DNA of 64,000 nt from Agaricus subrufescens (Eukaryota; Basidiomycota; Agaricomycetes; Agaricales; Agaricaceae). The notes under the pieces were generated by a model that made no database searches, was not told the DNA's origin, and worked only from the letters and a program-made list of their open reading frames with translations. Where the stretch lies: NCBI GenBank assembly GCA_029945375.1, contig CM057058.1, positions 930,001 through 994,000 on the forward strand, read 5' to 3'. Of the stretch, positions 1 through 10,290 are shown one piece after another (the first letter of the stretch is position 1; every line of letters begins with the position of its first letter). A program made the translations under genes and the position numbers.

Positions 1-1131
1 CTACTCCGAACCTTTGGGAAAATCCTGTTGGGTTTCTTTGGCACTTCCTTCTTCTCTGGTGGTGATGGCACAAATTTTGGTTTGTTTCTTAGGGCTTTGG
101 CAGACTTTAGCGATGTGGCCCAGTTTGCCACAGTTATAGCATTCAATGTTGGATCTGTATCCTCTACTTTGGCATTCCTTCTTGATGTGACCAAATTTGC
201 CGCATTTAAGGCATTTGGGTTTTCCGTTGGTGGACCATTCCAGTTTTCTGGCTCCGATCTCCATGGGTTGTCCGTCTCCTCCATAAGTAATTCTGGTGGT
301 GGTACAGCGATCGTTTCTTCATCTCTCAGTATCCTCCCATCCTTTTCCTATGGATCCTATGGCAGCAATCCATCCTTTGAGTGAGGTGGGAATGGCAGAT
401 GGGGGGTATCCCAAAATAGTATGAATGATGTCAGATCTGGTGTGCTGTTTCAGGAGGTAGAGTGCATGATCTTTGCTAGATCTAGATTGATGGACAAGGG
501 CAGTGAATTTGACAAGGAAGTCATTGGTATGAAGGTTTCCTTGTTTGAAGGATTTGATCTTGTCCTTAGTGATCTGCTGCTCGTTTCCGGGTGAGAAGGC
601 ATCCACAATTTCTTCAGCAAAAACTTTCCAGTCTGTGATGTTGTCGCCTTTGATAATTTTATCCTCCCATTGTTTGGCAAACCATCCTGGGATTTCTCCT
701 CTCAGGCGGTTGGTGACAAGGAGTATCTTTGAATCTGCGTTGTTGTACTTGCTGAATCTGAGGAAAATTTCCATTCCTCTCCACCAGTCGTTGAATTTGT
801 TCCTGTCTCCATTGAAAAATCCTGGTTCCATAACATCCTTGTGGTTGATCACATTGGTGGACTTGGTTTTGGTGTTGTCACTTGCCATTTCTTTTAATTC
901 TAGTTCTTTGAGTTCTCTAGCTAGTCAGTTTAGGTCTTCATCGAGTGGTGTGTTCTTCGGTATTTGCTCTGGGTCTGGTTCTTCTGGTTCTTGCTTGTCG
1001 TTCTCGGATGAGGGTTCTGTTTCCTGGTCTTCCTCGTGTCTGAGGGCTTCAAATCTGTTTCCACTTTGGTGTCCTTTGTAGAAGAGTGTTTCAAAATCGA
1101 TTCCGAGTAGTTCTGTGTTGTTTGTGCTCAT
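1..1131 (-). pseudogene. Ty3/gypsy chromovirus gag, copy 1 (runs off left edge)
   Basis: Structural (nucleocapsid/capsid) polyprotein of the same chromovirus family as the fuller copy at 3718-10290, but on the opposite strand. It runs from the ATG at 1131 down to a TAG at 3-1, 377 codons all in one frame. In order: an N-terminal segment containing GIDFETLFYKGH, a TGA at 927-925, a capsid-like domain (FNDWWRGMEIFLRF, GEIPGWFAKQWED), a second TGA at 321-319, then two CCHC zinc knuckles (CLKCGKFGHIKKEC and CYNCGKLGHIAKVC). Both TGA codons sit at the same positions in copy 2. Pol would lie left of the window. The family is clear; whether the TGA codons are damage or read-through is open. Confidence 0.85.
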
Positions 1132-1209
1132 ATACCAAGCCTGTCGTGGTTTCCTGCCTCAATGACTAGAGGTCTTTCTGCAAGGTGAGCTTTATGACGC
1201 TTTACCAAA

Positions 1210-1504
1210 TGTTGCAACCTTATAGCGATTAGCTCAGGTTGCAACTTAAGGCAAAGACTTGAGGGCGATAAGGGAATATAGCGAGTTGGTAAAGCGTAAG
1301 GAAATACAGAGTATAACTATGCTACTTATAGAAGAGTCGACTACCTAATAATAGAAGTAGAAGTTGGGCTGAGTAAACATACCCGAGGTGTCTGACTAAC
1401 AGGGAGAACGGTGCTGAGTAAACATGGGAGACAAGTACACAGATAAGGAAGTGGTAGCATATGGTCCTGGGTCAGGGGGACGATAACAGAAATAGATCAT
1501 AACA
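1210..1504 (-). repeat. 5' LTR of chromovirus copy 1
   Basis: A 295 bp LTR, TG...CA on the minus strand, clearly alignable to the two 293 bp LTRs of copy 2. It has TATAAG at 1330-1325. The predicted self-primer reads CGCTTTACCAA from 1296 to 1286, and its complement (the priming site) is at 1208-1198 just inside the element. The outer edge at 1504/1505 abuts a truncated long LTR, so this copy inserted into that older LTR. The other end and the target duplication are outside the window. Confidence 0.85.
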
Positions 1505-2364
1505 TTAACCAAACTTGATTTCACTTGCACAGTGCTTGGGCAAAGATTTAATTCCAAATCTCATCCTTGACTGGCAACTATATATGATACACAATAAAAA
1601 CTGAGACAAAATAAACAAATATGAAACAAATAACAAGTCCATATCCAATGCTGAATGGGTATAGGCTCCTTGACTCATCTTCCTCCATCAATCAACAGTC
1701 TCAACTATTCAGTCTCCTTGACCAAACATCGCACTTGTCTAATATCCCACTCCTCATTGGCTAACAATTGTTCAAACCCTAGACCCTAGTGCAGGAACTC
1801 TTGAGACTTATCCTTGACTGATCAATCTGTTGATAAGATGTCCTCAATTAGACCCAGTTTCTATCTCGCCTTCAGTTGCTTCAAGATTATCAATCTTGCC
1901 ACACAATCCAGAGTCTCAACTGGTAATTCTGACAGTCTTGCTTCAGTTCATTCAGTCTTGACGTGTGTGGGTCATCTACCTCCTAGTCTTTCCTTATTAG
2001 GCAGGTAGTAGTTATAGAATCCATCTAGCATAAGGTCTGCTAAAGGAACTGTGATCCACTAAGTCCTCAAGCCATCCCATAGCCAGTCTCGATGATAATT
2101 CCCAATAAAGTCTCCCTAGGCTCAGCCTCGAGACTTCCATTTTAAAGTCATCAAATGTGATTATATTTCCCCTAACAGTATAGTTTTCCTGTTAGGAATT
2201 GCAGATTCCATCTTGACTGATTCCTAGTTTGCCCTGTTCTTGCACACGTCCTCAACCAGTCTTATTACTAACAGGGTGACCAATTGCTCATTCTCGGGCC
2301 TAATAGGTACACCTAACCACTTTAAATGTAAACTTTCACATGTAAAACAGCTGGGGCCATAACA
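1505..2364 (-). repeat. Truncated long (1.38 kb family) LTR
   Basis: About 860 bp matching the right-hand part of the two complete solo LTRs at 45410-46801 and 50197-51573, ending in the same GGGGCCATAACA. Its other ~530 bp is missing because chromovirus copy 1 inserted at 1504/1505; the rest is presumably left of the window. It is the most decayed member: CpG sites kept at 45.9-46.8 kb are TpG or CpA here. Read on the minus strand it starts TGTTATGG, the usual look of a 5' LTR end, so the minus orientation is preferred but not proven. It interrupts the COG3 pseudogene. Confidence 0.8.
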
Positions 2365-3717
2365 GTGGGCTCTGCACTTTTGCTGTAGCCCCTCCCCTTG
2401 GGTTGCCCCTCAAGTACTGCTTTACTAATGCTCACTTTTTTGTTAAGGTTATACTGAGTTTGTGGTTCACATTTGCTTTTTTGAGCTGCTATAAATGTAA
2501 AATAAGTTCCCCTATTGGTGAGGACAAAGCTCAAATCACACCTATTAGCAATTCAGGCCACCTCAAATCTTCAGCTTTAGGTATGTATTGCTGAACTTTG
2601 CTTTGAATCATTGATTGCACCTTGAAAACAACCTTGTCTGTGCATCCTGCAAAACCATCTGCAACAACCTGCTAATATGCAATCTTCCCAACTTTCCCTT
2701 TCCTTTGACTCTACCTTGCTATGGTTTGACAGAGTCAAGGTCAACTGTAAGGATATCATTGTTTTTATCACTGGAACCATTGAAATCCAAGGGTGTTGTT
2801 GAGTTTGAGGAACTGATGAAGGCTGAAGCATTGAGAACCATGAGGGCTTGAAGCACAGTGCAAACCTCACATAAGGCAGTGAGATGTGGCTTGTGAAGAA
2901 TTTGGGGGCAAAGATCATCATACAGGAGGTCACATAGTTTCTCTAGGTACTGACTTGAACCCTATCAGTAAATGAAAAAACCCATGGATGAGTGGTAGTG
3001 CTCACTAGAGTTCTTTGGATGTGCTGAAGAAAGATCAATAGAGGTTAAACTCATTAGTACACAGTTGTTTGAGGAAACCACAACTGGCTCTTGTCTGTCA
3101 AGGTATCATGAGGATAAAAGTGTTGTTGGAATGATGTGTAAAGCCACTCACAAGCTCCACTAGCTTGCCTTGTATGACATCCAGTCCTTTGATCTCTTCT
3201 TGGATCCAACCAGCCAAGAGGCTTCGTCATGTGGCAAAGTAACCTGTAGAACATTTGCTTAGCAGAGAAGAGAGATCTTGAGGATATGCTACAACTTGGT
3301 GTTCAAGCTCTTGCAGTAATGGGTGAATTTTAGGAGTGACAGATAGGAATTGGGTATAGAGGAGGTGGTATTGCACAGTTTGGGATATATCCTATAGGAT
3401 GCTGATAAGATAGATGCAAGAAATATGTGTATACTGCACTGCCAAGTCAACAAAACACATTTCATGCATTGCTGGAATCAGAGAAGGTAGATGTTGGCTT
3501 TGCAATAGTGTCTCTGTCATAGCTTGTGAGGATTATTGCAGCAACAAGAGCTAGGCTACATACATGTGTTTTGAGGAAGCTGATGCACACATCCACACGT
3601 TCTACCATATACAAAAAGTTGGGTTCAAAAATGAGAGATTTGCCAGGATGGTTTAACATTCTTGTCACTTTTTCCAGTTCTTTGAAATATTCCAGGTGTT
3701 TGCCAATGTCCTCTATG
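2365..3717 (-). pseudogene. COG3/Sec34-like pseudogene, middle to 3' part
   Basis: Continues the COG3-like gene whose 5' part is at 10988-10291. COG3 is a subunit of the conserved oligomeric Golgi tethering complex. Reading down from 3717, the translation contains EDIGKHLEYFKELEKVT, RMLNHPGKSLIF and FLYMVERVDVCISFLKTH. A likely intron (GTATGT...ATGACAG) follows, then RHYCKANIYLL, TGA, FQQCMKC. Farther on come KLCDLLYDDLCPQILHKP, LTALCEVCTVLQALMVL and LLQMVLQDAQTRLF, all typical of the Sec34 family as I know it. Many in-frame stops and nearly no CpG mark it as dead. It ends against the long LTR at 2364; the remainder is outside. A working copy is expected elsewhere in the genome. Confidence 0.72.
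3713..3717. repeat. Target site duplication CTATG (left)
   Basis: CTATG directly before the 5' LTR equals CTATG directly after the 3' LTR at 10291-10295. A perfect 5 bp duplication is what a Ty3/gypsy integrase leaves. Confidence 0.93.
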
Positions 3718-4010
3718 TGTTATGATCTATTTTCTGCTATTGTCGCCCTGACCCAGGACCATATGCTACTTCCCCATTTGTGTACTTGTCTCCCATGTTT
3801 ACTCAGCACCATTCCCACTGTTAGTCAGACACCTTGGGTATACTTACTCAGCCCAACTTCTCTTTCTATTATTAGGTAGTTGACTCTTCTATAAGTAGCG
3901 TAGTTATACTCTGTATTTCCTTACACTTTACCAACCTGCTATATTCCCTTATTGCCCTCAAGTCTTTGCCTTAAGTTGCAACCTGAGCTAATCACTATAA
4001 GGTCATAACA
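3718..4010 (+). repeat. 5' LTR of chromovirus copy 2, with promoter
   Basis: 293 bp, TGTTATGATC...GGTCATAACA. Contains TATAAG at 3890-3895; the 11-mer CACTTTACCAA begins 34 nt downstream (3924), where transcription should start. That 11-mer is the perfect complement of the priming site at 4012-4022, so it should be the 5' end of the genomic RNA. Confidence 0.92.
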
Positions 4011-4011
4011 T

Positions 4012-4022
4012 TTGGTAAAGTG
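4012..4022 (+). other. Self-primer binding site of chromovirus copy 2
   Basis: TTGGTAAAGTG, two bases inside the 5' LTR, is exactly complementary to CACTTTACCAA at 3924-3934. In Tf1/sushi elements the first 11 nt of the mRNA fold back onto the site after the LTR and prime reverse transcription. Length, position and complementarity all match that scheme. The 3' LTR carries CCCTTTACCAA, one base changed. Confidence 0.82.
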
Positions 4023-4086
4023 TTGTAAAGCTCACCTTGCAGAAAGACCTCTAGTCATTGAGGCAGGAACCCACTAAGCTCAGTAT

Positions 4087-5220
4087 ATGAGCACAGACAA
4101 CACAGAACTATTTGGAATTGACTTTGAAACACTTTTCTACAAAGGGCACCGAAACAGAAACAGATTTGAAGCACTCAGAAACACAGACGACCATGAAACA
4201 GAGCTTTCATCCAAGAACAACGAACAGGAAACAGAAGAACCAGAACCAACACAAGTGCTAAAGAACACACCACTCAATGAAGACCTAAACTGACTAGCAA
4301 AAGAACTCAAAGAACTTGAACTAAGAGAAATGGCAAGCAACAACACCAAAGCCAAGACGACCAACACATCAATCAACCACAAGGATGCTATGGAACCAGG
4401 ATTTTTCAATGGAGACAGGAACAAATTCAACAACTGGTGGAGAGGAATGGAAGTTTTCCTCAGATTCAGCAAATACAACGATGCAGACTCAAAAATTCTT
4501 CTCATCACCAACCATTTGCGAGGAGAAATCCCAGGATGGTTTGCCAAACACTGGGAAAACAAGGTCATAAAGTCTGATGACACTGTGGACTGGAACACCT
4601 TTTCCCAAGAAATCATTGATGCCTTCTCACCTGGAGATGAGCAACAGATCGCTAAGAACAAAATCAAAACCTTCAAACAAGGAAACCTTCACACCAACAA
4701 CTTCCTTGTCAAATTCACTACTCTTGTCCATCAATCTAAATCAAGCAAGGACTATGCGCTCTATCTCCTGAAACAACACACCAGATCCGATGTCATCCAC
4801 ACTATTTTGGGATATCCCCCATCCGCCATTCCTACTACCCTTAAAGGATGGATCGCTGCCATAGGATCCATAGGCAAAGGCTGGGAATCCACTGAGAGAT
4901 GAAGAAATGACCAATGCACTGCAACTGGAGTCACTTATGGAGGAGATGGACAACCCATGGAAATTGGAGCCAAGAAACTGGAATGGTCCGCAGATGGAAA
5001 GCCCAAATGCCTTAAATGCAGCAAATTTGGACACATCAAGAAGGAATGTCGATCCAGATCGTACAGATCCAATATCGAATGCTATAATTGTGGCAAACCA
5101 GGCCACATTGCTAAAGTCTGCTGAAGCCCCAAGAAACAAACCAAAATTTGGGCCATTACCTCCAAAGAGGAAGGAAATGCTGAAGAAACTCAGCAGGATT
5201 TTCCCAAGGGTTCAGAGTAG
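4087..5220 (+). pseudogene. Chromovirus gag, copy 2
   Basis: One 377-codon frame from ATG 4087 to TAG 5218-5220, interrupted by TGA at 4291-4293, 4900-4902 and 5122-5124. The first segment (GIDFETLFYKGH) is followed by TGA-CTA-G. The frame then continues through LAKELKELELRE into a second well-placed ATG at 4330, the capsid-like domain, and two CCHC knuckles (CLKCSKFGHIKKEC, CYNCGKPGHIAKVC) near 5008-5121. The first two TGA codons are shared with copy 1; the third is not (copy 1 has CAA). Pol starts in the -1 frame relative to gag around the TAG. Confidence 0.88.
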
Positions 5221-8200
5221 GCACAAACTCACAAACCAGTGTATCTAGTTGTATGAGAAATTGATATGTTTGCCCCCAGAAACAACTAGGAGTGCAGGAG
5301 TTATTACTCAAACCCAAAATCACCAAACCAAATGGAGAAATGTTCCAAGCCAAAACCATGCTTGACTCTGGATGCACCCACACCTGCATCGACAAATGAA
5401 CAGTTCTCAAACAGAAAATCCCCACCCATAAACTCAAATGCCCTATTCTGGCAACCAACGCTGACAGAACCCTGAGTGGAAAAGAACCAATCACCAAATT
5501 TGTCAATCTGGACCTAAACATCGAAGGACACCAAGAATCAATTGATGCAGTAGTAGCAGAACTGGACTCAGCAGATATGTTCATCAGACATGACTGGCTA
5601 ATCAAACACAATCTGGAAATCGACTGGAACAGAGGAACTGTCACCTTCTCAAGATGCCCACCTGAATGTTCAATTAAACACACCAATTTCTCACTACCGG
5701 AACACCTACAACACCTCCAAACAAACTGGGAAAACTTCAAAGAAGAAAAGGAACCTGATCCCACAAACCCCCTTGATCTACCAGATTACATGCAACCCTA
5801 CACCCACCTTTTCAACCAGAAAAACTTTGACAAACTACCTGAACAAACCCAATGGGACCACGAGGTCAACCTACTGCCAGACACTCCTGATGAAATCTCC
5901 ACCAAGGTCTACAAGATGACCCTGAAAGAGGAAATCAAACTCAATAAATTCCTGGACAAAAACCTGGCCACAAAATGTATCCAACCATCTAAAAGTCCAT
6001 ATGCAGCCCCATGCTTCTTTGTCCCCAAGAAGGACGGTTCTCTACAATTGTGCCAGGATTACTGCAAACTCAACTTGGTCACCATCAAAGACAAGACCCC
6101 CCTACCACTAATCAGCAAAGTAATTGGAAAATTGAAACACGCTAAATACTTCAATAAACTTGACATCATCTGGGGTTACAACAATGTATGGATCAAGGAA
6201 GGAGATGAATGGAAAGGCACTATCCTCACTAATCATGGACTATTTGAACCAATGGTAATGTTCTTTGGGATGTGTAACTCTCCAGCCACTTTTTCTCACT
6301 GGATGACCACCATCTTCCGAGAAATGATCCAAGATGGTTCACTGGTCAATTACATAGACGATTTTGCCATCCCTGCTGACTCCCTATTGGAACTCGAAGA
6401 ACGGACACTACACTTCCTAAAAATAGCTGACAAAAACAACCTGTGCTTCAAACAAACCAAATGTGAATTCAATCCAACCCAAATCTCGATGCTCGGAATG
6501 GTCATTGGCAATGGCCAAGCAAGCATGGAATCAGAAAAGGTCGAATCAGTTTGAAACAGGAAAACCCCAACCTGCATAAAAGACATTGAATGGTTCCTAG
6601 GCTTCGCAAACTTCTACCAGTGTTTCATCCAAGACTTCAGCACTCTCGCTGCACTGCTCAATGCCTTGAAGGGAGGTCAAGAACCGGCAACCCTGGAAAT
6701 GGACCACTGAAGAACAAAGCGCTTTCGAAGCCATCAAAATGGCCATCACCAATGAACCTGTGCTAGCCTTACCCAATAACAAAGGATAATTCAGACTCAA
6801 GACTGACACATCAAATGTAGAAATTGGAGCAGTCCTGTCCCAGGAACAAGAAGGAAAATGGCACCCCATTGCCTTCATGTCCAAAGCCCTCACCAACACA
6901 GAAAAGAACTACAAAATCTACGACAAAGAACTCCTCACCATTGTCAAAGCAATCAAAAACTGGAGACACTATCTATTGGATGCCAAACACCAGTTCGAAA
7001 TATGGACTGATCACAAGAACCTCAAATACTTCTGCAAACCCCAAAAACTAAATGCCCAACAGGCTAGATGGTACCTCATGCTCCAAGAATACGATTACCT
7101 ACTCCAGCACATCCCCGGAAAGACCAATGTCAAAGCCAACATTCTATCCAGACTTTTGTGACATGAATTGCCTGAAGAAGAAACCAAAATCAAAATGTTC
7201 AAAGACTGAATGATCCTACAAATGCTATCAGAAATACCCACCTTGCTAGTAACCACCCTGTTTCTAAATCAAAACTTCACCATCTCCATGAACCCCGATA
7301 TCATGAAACAGATCCAGAATTCTCCCCACCAAGAATATCACGTCACCCAAGAAAAGAAAAAGAGACCCAACCTGTTCTGGGAAGAAAATGGAGCCACTTA
7401 CCAAAACAGCAAAGTTTACGTACCAGACAAACCAAAGCTCAGAGAATCCATACTTCTGGACCATCACAACCCACCAGATATAGGACACCCCAGATCCTAC
7501 CACATGCTCGAACTTGTAAAACGAACCTTCTGGTGGCCCACAATCAAAACAGACATCAAGAGATTTGTCAAAGGATGCACAGAATGCCAGAAGAACAAGA
7601 TTAATCAACAACCCGGTCACACACCCCTCAAACCACTACCTATACCTGAAGCACCGTGGCAAGAAATCTCCATAGACATGATAGGACCCCTACCCAAGTC
7701 TGAGGACCACAACACCATACTTGTGGTAGTTGACCACTTTTCAAAGATGATCCACCTCATTCCCACTGAAACCTCTCTCATGTCGAAACAACTAGCTGAG
7801 ATCTACAAGAAGGACATCTGGTGCATACACGGAATCCCAAAACACATTATTAGTGATCAAGGCCCGCAATTTGCCTCCAAATTTATGAAGGAACTCTGCT
7901 CTGCCCTAGGGATAAAAAGAAACTTATCCACGGCTTACCATCCCCAGACCAACGGTCAAACCAAAAGAATTAACCAAGAAATAGAATCCTACCTGCGAAA
8001 CTTTGTCAATTACAAACAGAGCGATTGGGCAAAATGGCTTTCCACTGCTGAATTTCAATACAACGACAAAACCCACGCTGCAACCAAACAAACCCCATTC
8101 TTCCTCACATATGGTATCCACCCATGGAAAGGAAACCTAACCATCAACTCTCTTAACCCCCTCGCCAATGAATTCACCTCAGAATTAGCTAATACCTGAA

Positions 8201-8708
8201 ACAAAGCACAAGCAGCACTGGAAGAATACAACTCCACCATGTCTGAACATGGAAATCTGAAACAGCAGAAGAACCCTTTACTCAAAGGAGACTTCATCTT
8301 CCTAGAAGCAACTAACATATGTTCAAACCACCCATCAGGAAAAATGGACAACAAATGATACAGACCTTTTGAGATTCTAGAACCTGTTGGGGAAACATCT
8401 TTCTGCCTAAAACTACCCAAAACCTGGGCCATACACAACGTCTTCCACTCATTGCTTCTCACCAAATTCAATGAACCCAAATTCAACTGTCAAAAGACCC
8501 CACCTCAACCCCCCCCAGATATCATTAACAATGAAGAAGAATACGAAGTAGAGGAAATCCATGGACATAAAAAAAAGGCCGAGGAACTCAATACCTGGTA
8601 CACTGGAAAGGATACAACAACTCCGAGGATATGTGGCAATTGGCAATGGACCTTGAGAATGCACAGGACCTCCTATCTGAATATAGGAAACACAATAACC
8701 TTCTGTGA
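5220..8708 (+). pseudogene. Chromovirus pol: protease, RT, RNase H, integrase, chromodomain
   Basis: Order along the frame: protease (DSG at 5364-5372, MLDSGCTHTCID); reverse transcriptase with NYIDDF (YIDD at 6351-6362); RNase H (TDHKNLKYF near 7005); integrase with an HHCC zinc finger (GCTECQKNK) and catalytic Asp at 7675 and 7855. At the third catalytic place, 36 codons after the second Asp, the codon at 7963-7965 is AAA (Lys), where the family has Glu: an inactivating G-to-A change. A chromodomain closes pol (YLVHWKGYNNSEDMWQ, DLLSEYRKHN), reached only by a frame change at the run of eight A at 8569-8576. Other damage: TGA at 5262, 5397, 6552, 7159, 7207, 8197 and 8356, TAA at 6787, and a frameshift near 6665-6700. 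The stops fit CGA, TGG or CAA codons hit by C-to-T or G-to-A. Confidence 0.9.
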
Positions 8709-8716
8709 TATAAAAG
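8709..8716 (+). promoter_or_regulatory. TATA-like box before the third frame of the chromovirus
   Basis: TATAAAAG begins at the base after the chromodomain stop (8706-8708) and lies 57 bp upstream of the ATG at 8773. The spacing would suit a separate mRNA for the downstream frame. This is only a sequence match. Confidence 0.35.
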
Positions 8717-8772
8717 GAAGACTACACCCCAACAATTGGTATAGCATTGTCTATTGGTTTGAAGAAGACATC

Positions 8773-9986
8773 ATGAGCACCCAACAAAACACTGCCAAAA
8801 CCACCACCACTGTTGAACAAGAGGCTTACCATAACCTCATCATTGACTCATTCCGGAGCTCTGCCAAACGAGAGCTCATAGAGATCTACAGCGCAGTAAC
8901 CAACATGGACAACAGATACACCCACACATATGTGCCACTCATCTACGATTGGCCCAAGGGAGTAAGTATAAAAACAAACTGTTTGTCACCCTTTCACTAT
9001 CAAATCTGCCCACCATTTCTCTCTCTAAGTACATCCCCATCCTCAAAGCACTAGTCATGGACTCCTCCATCCCACCGCACATTCACGCCCTCTTCAACCA
9101 ATGCCCACATGAGGACTACCTCACCTCTGTCTACAACATCAACAAACATCGCACCCATCTCCTCTGCATCCTACATGCACTAGGATATGTCTGAAACCTA
9201 GGGAGAACTCTACATGAAACTGCCACTAATATCCACACCACTTGCCTCAACTCCGTACAACCCATCCAAACCATAGTAGGACATGACAAAGAAGTCCATA
9301 AAGAATTTGGCACCATCTTGAAGAACCTCAGGAACATCATTCCCATGAACATCAAATATCACGCTCACCAAATCTGTGTTGCCATCATCGGCCACCTCAA
9401 CTCCCTTCCTGATGCCAGGAATGAATAAACACAACATGCCACTAAGCAAATGATTGAAACCTATCAGAAGTTTGCTCCCACTAGACCAGCCACCCCTGAC
9501 ATCACCAAAGAACCCAAGGAACCACTCCCCATCCCCAACTACACCACCATCATGCGCGATCGCATGGATGAAGACTCCGACAAAGAAAACCAACCTCCAG
9601 CACCAACCAAACAAACTAAAGTTAGCAACATCTCTGATCCCAATATCTTGGACAAAATCATCAAGTTGAAAATGTATCTCCGAAACATTCCCCCTTTTCC
9701 CAAACCAGGTGAATTTGCACTTCCCTTCAATTACACTTTCATGCACACTGGAGAAATCAAGCACTGACCCGCCTATTGGGCAGTTATCCTATCCACCCTG
9801 ATGCTCAACTTTGGACAAGAAGACAAATACAAGGGAGTACAACTTCATTTTGTCAAAGCAGGCAATGACAATGCTCCCCACTTCATCAGATTCAATGAAA
9901 CCACCAATAGGTGGATGATCTCAGACAAGAAGGCCAAATTGTTCATTGATCTCACTGATTGATGCTTCTTGTTACTCAAAGCCTGA
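8773..9986 (+). pseudogene. Extra third coding frame of the chromovirus, unknown function
   Basis: About 400 codons of protein-like sequence between the end of pol and the 3' LTR. Starting at ATG 8773 (MSTQQNTAKTTT), it continues with RELIEIYSAVTNMDNRY, a frame change near 8962, then HIHALFNQCPHEDYL, PDITKEPKEPLPIPNY, DKENQPPAPTKQTK and NETTNRWMISDKKAKLFID. Stops are few (TGA 9192, TAA 9426, TGA 9765, 9960, 9984) and of the same TGG/CAA/CGA decay type as in pol, so it was once open. At 8962 a GTAAGTAT donor and an acceptor at 9028-9029 would define a 68 nt intron that exactly restores frame; a plain one-base indel is equally possible. I recognise no domain: no signal peptide, no clear membrane segment, so not an obvious envelope gene. 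Confidence 0.6.
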
Positions 9987-9997
9987 ACAGAGGGTGA

Positions 9998-10290
9998 TGT
10001 TATGATCTATTTTCTGTTATCGTTCCCCTGACCCAGGACCATATGCTACTTCCCCATTTGTGTACTTGTCTCCCATGTTTACTCAGCACCATTCCCACTG
10101 TTAGTCAGACACCTTGGGTATACTTACTCAGCCCAACTTCTCTTTCTATTATTAGGTAGTTGACTCTTCTATAAGTAGCATAGTTATACTCTGTATTTCC
10201 TTACCCTTTACCAACCTGCTATATTCCCTTATTGCCCTCAAGTCTTTGCCTTAAGTTGCAACCTGAGCTAATTGCTATAAGGTCATAACA
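9998..10290 (+). repeat. 3' LTR of chromovirus copy 2
   Basis: 293 bp, about seven to nine differences from the 5' LTR (for example GTAGCATAG against GTAGCGTAG), so insertion is not very recent. It is preceded by a purine-rich stretch, GAACAGAGGGTGA (9985-9997), the likely polypurine tract. Followed by the target duplication CTATG at 10291-10295. Confidence 0.92.

Larger units (their letters stand above)
3718..10290 (+). mobile_element. Ty3/gypsy chromovirus (Tf1/Tf2-like), complete but degenerate
   Basis: A 6.57 kb element with two 293 bp LTRs differing at only a handful of sites, a perfect 5 bp target duplication, gag with two zinc knuckles, protease-RT-RNase H-integrase order, and a chromodomain at the end of pol. 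The order and the chromodomain place it among chromoviruses. It uses an internal self-priming site instead of a tRNA site (see 4012-4022). Unusually, about 1.2 kb of further coding-like sequence lies between the chromodomain and the 3' LTR. In-frame TGA/TAA codons, two frameshifts and a lost integrase glutamate make this copy unable to move by itself. It sits in a COG3-like gene in opposite orientation. Confidence 0.93.

Noticed and set aside
4087..9986. Alternative genetic code with TGA as sense codon
   Set aside because: TGA stops occur only in the elements and pseudogenes; the NLR, membrane and other intact genes do not use TGA internally, and sister copies have CAA where one TGA stands.
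8773..9986. Envelope gene of the chromovirus
   Set aside because: Position fits, but no signal peptide, no membrane anchor and no cysteine pattern.
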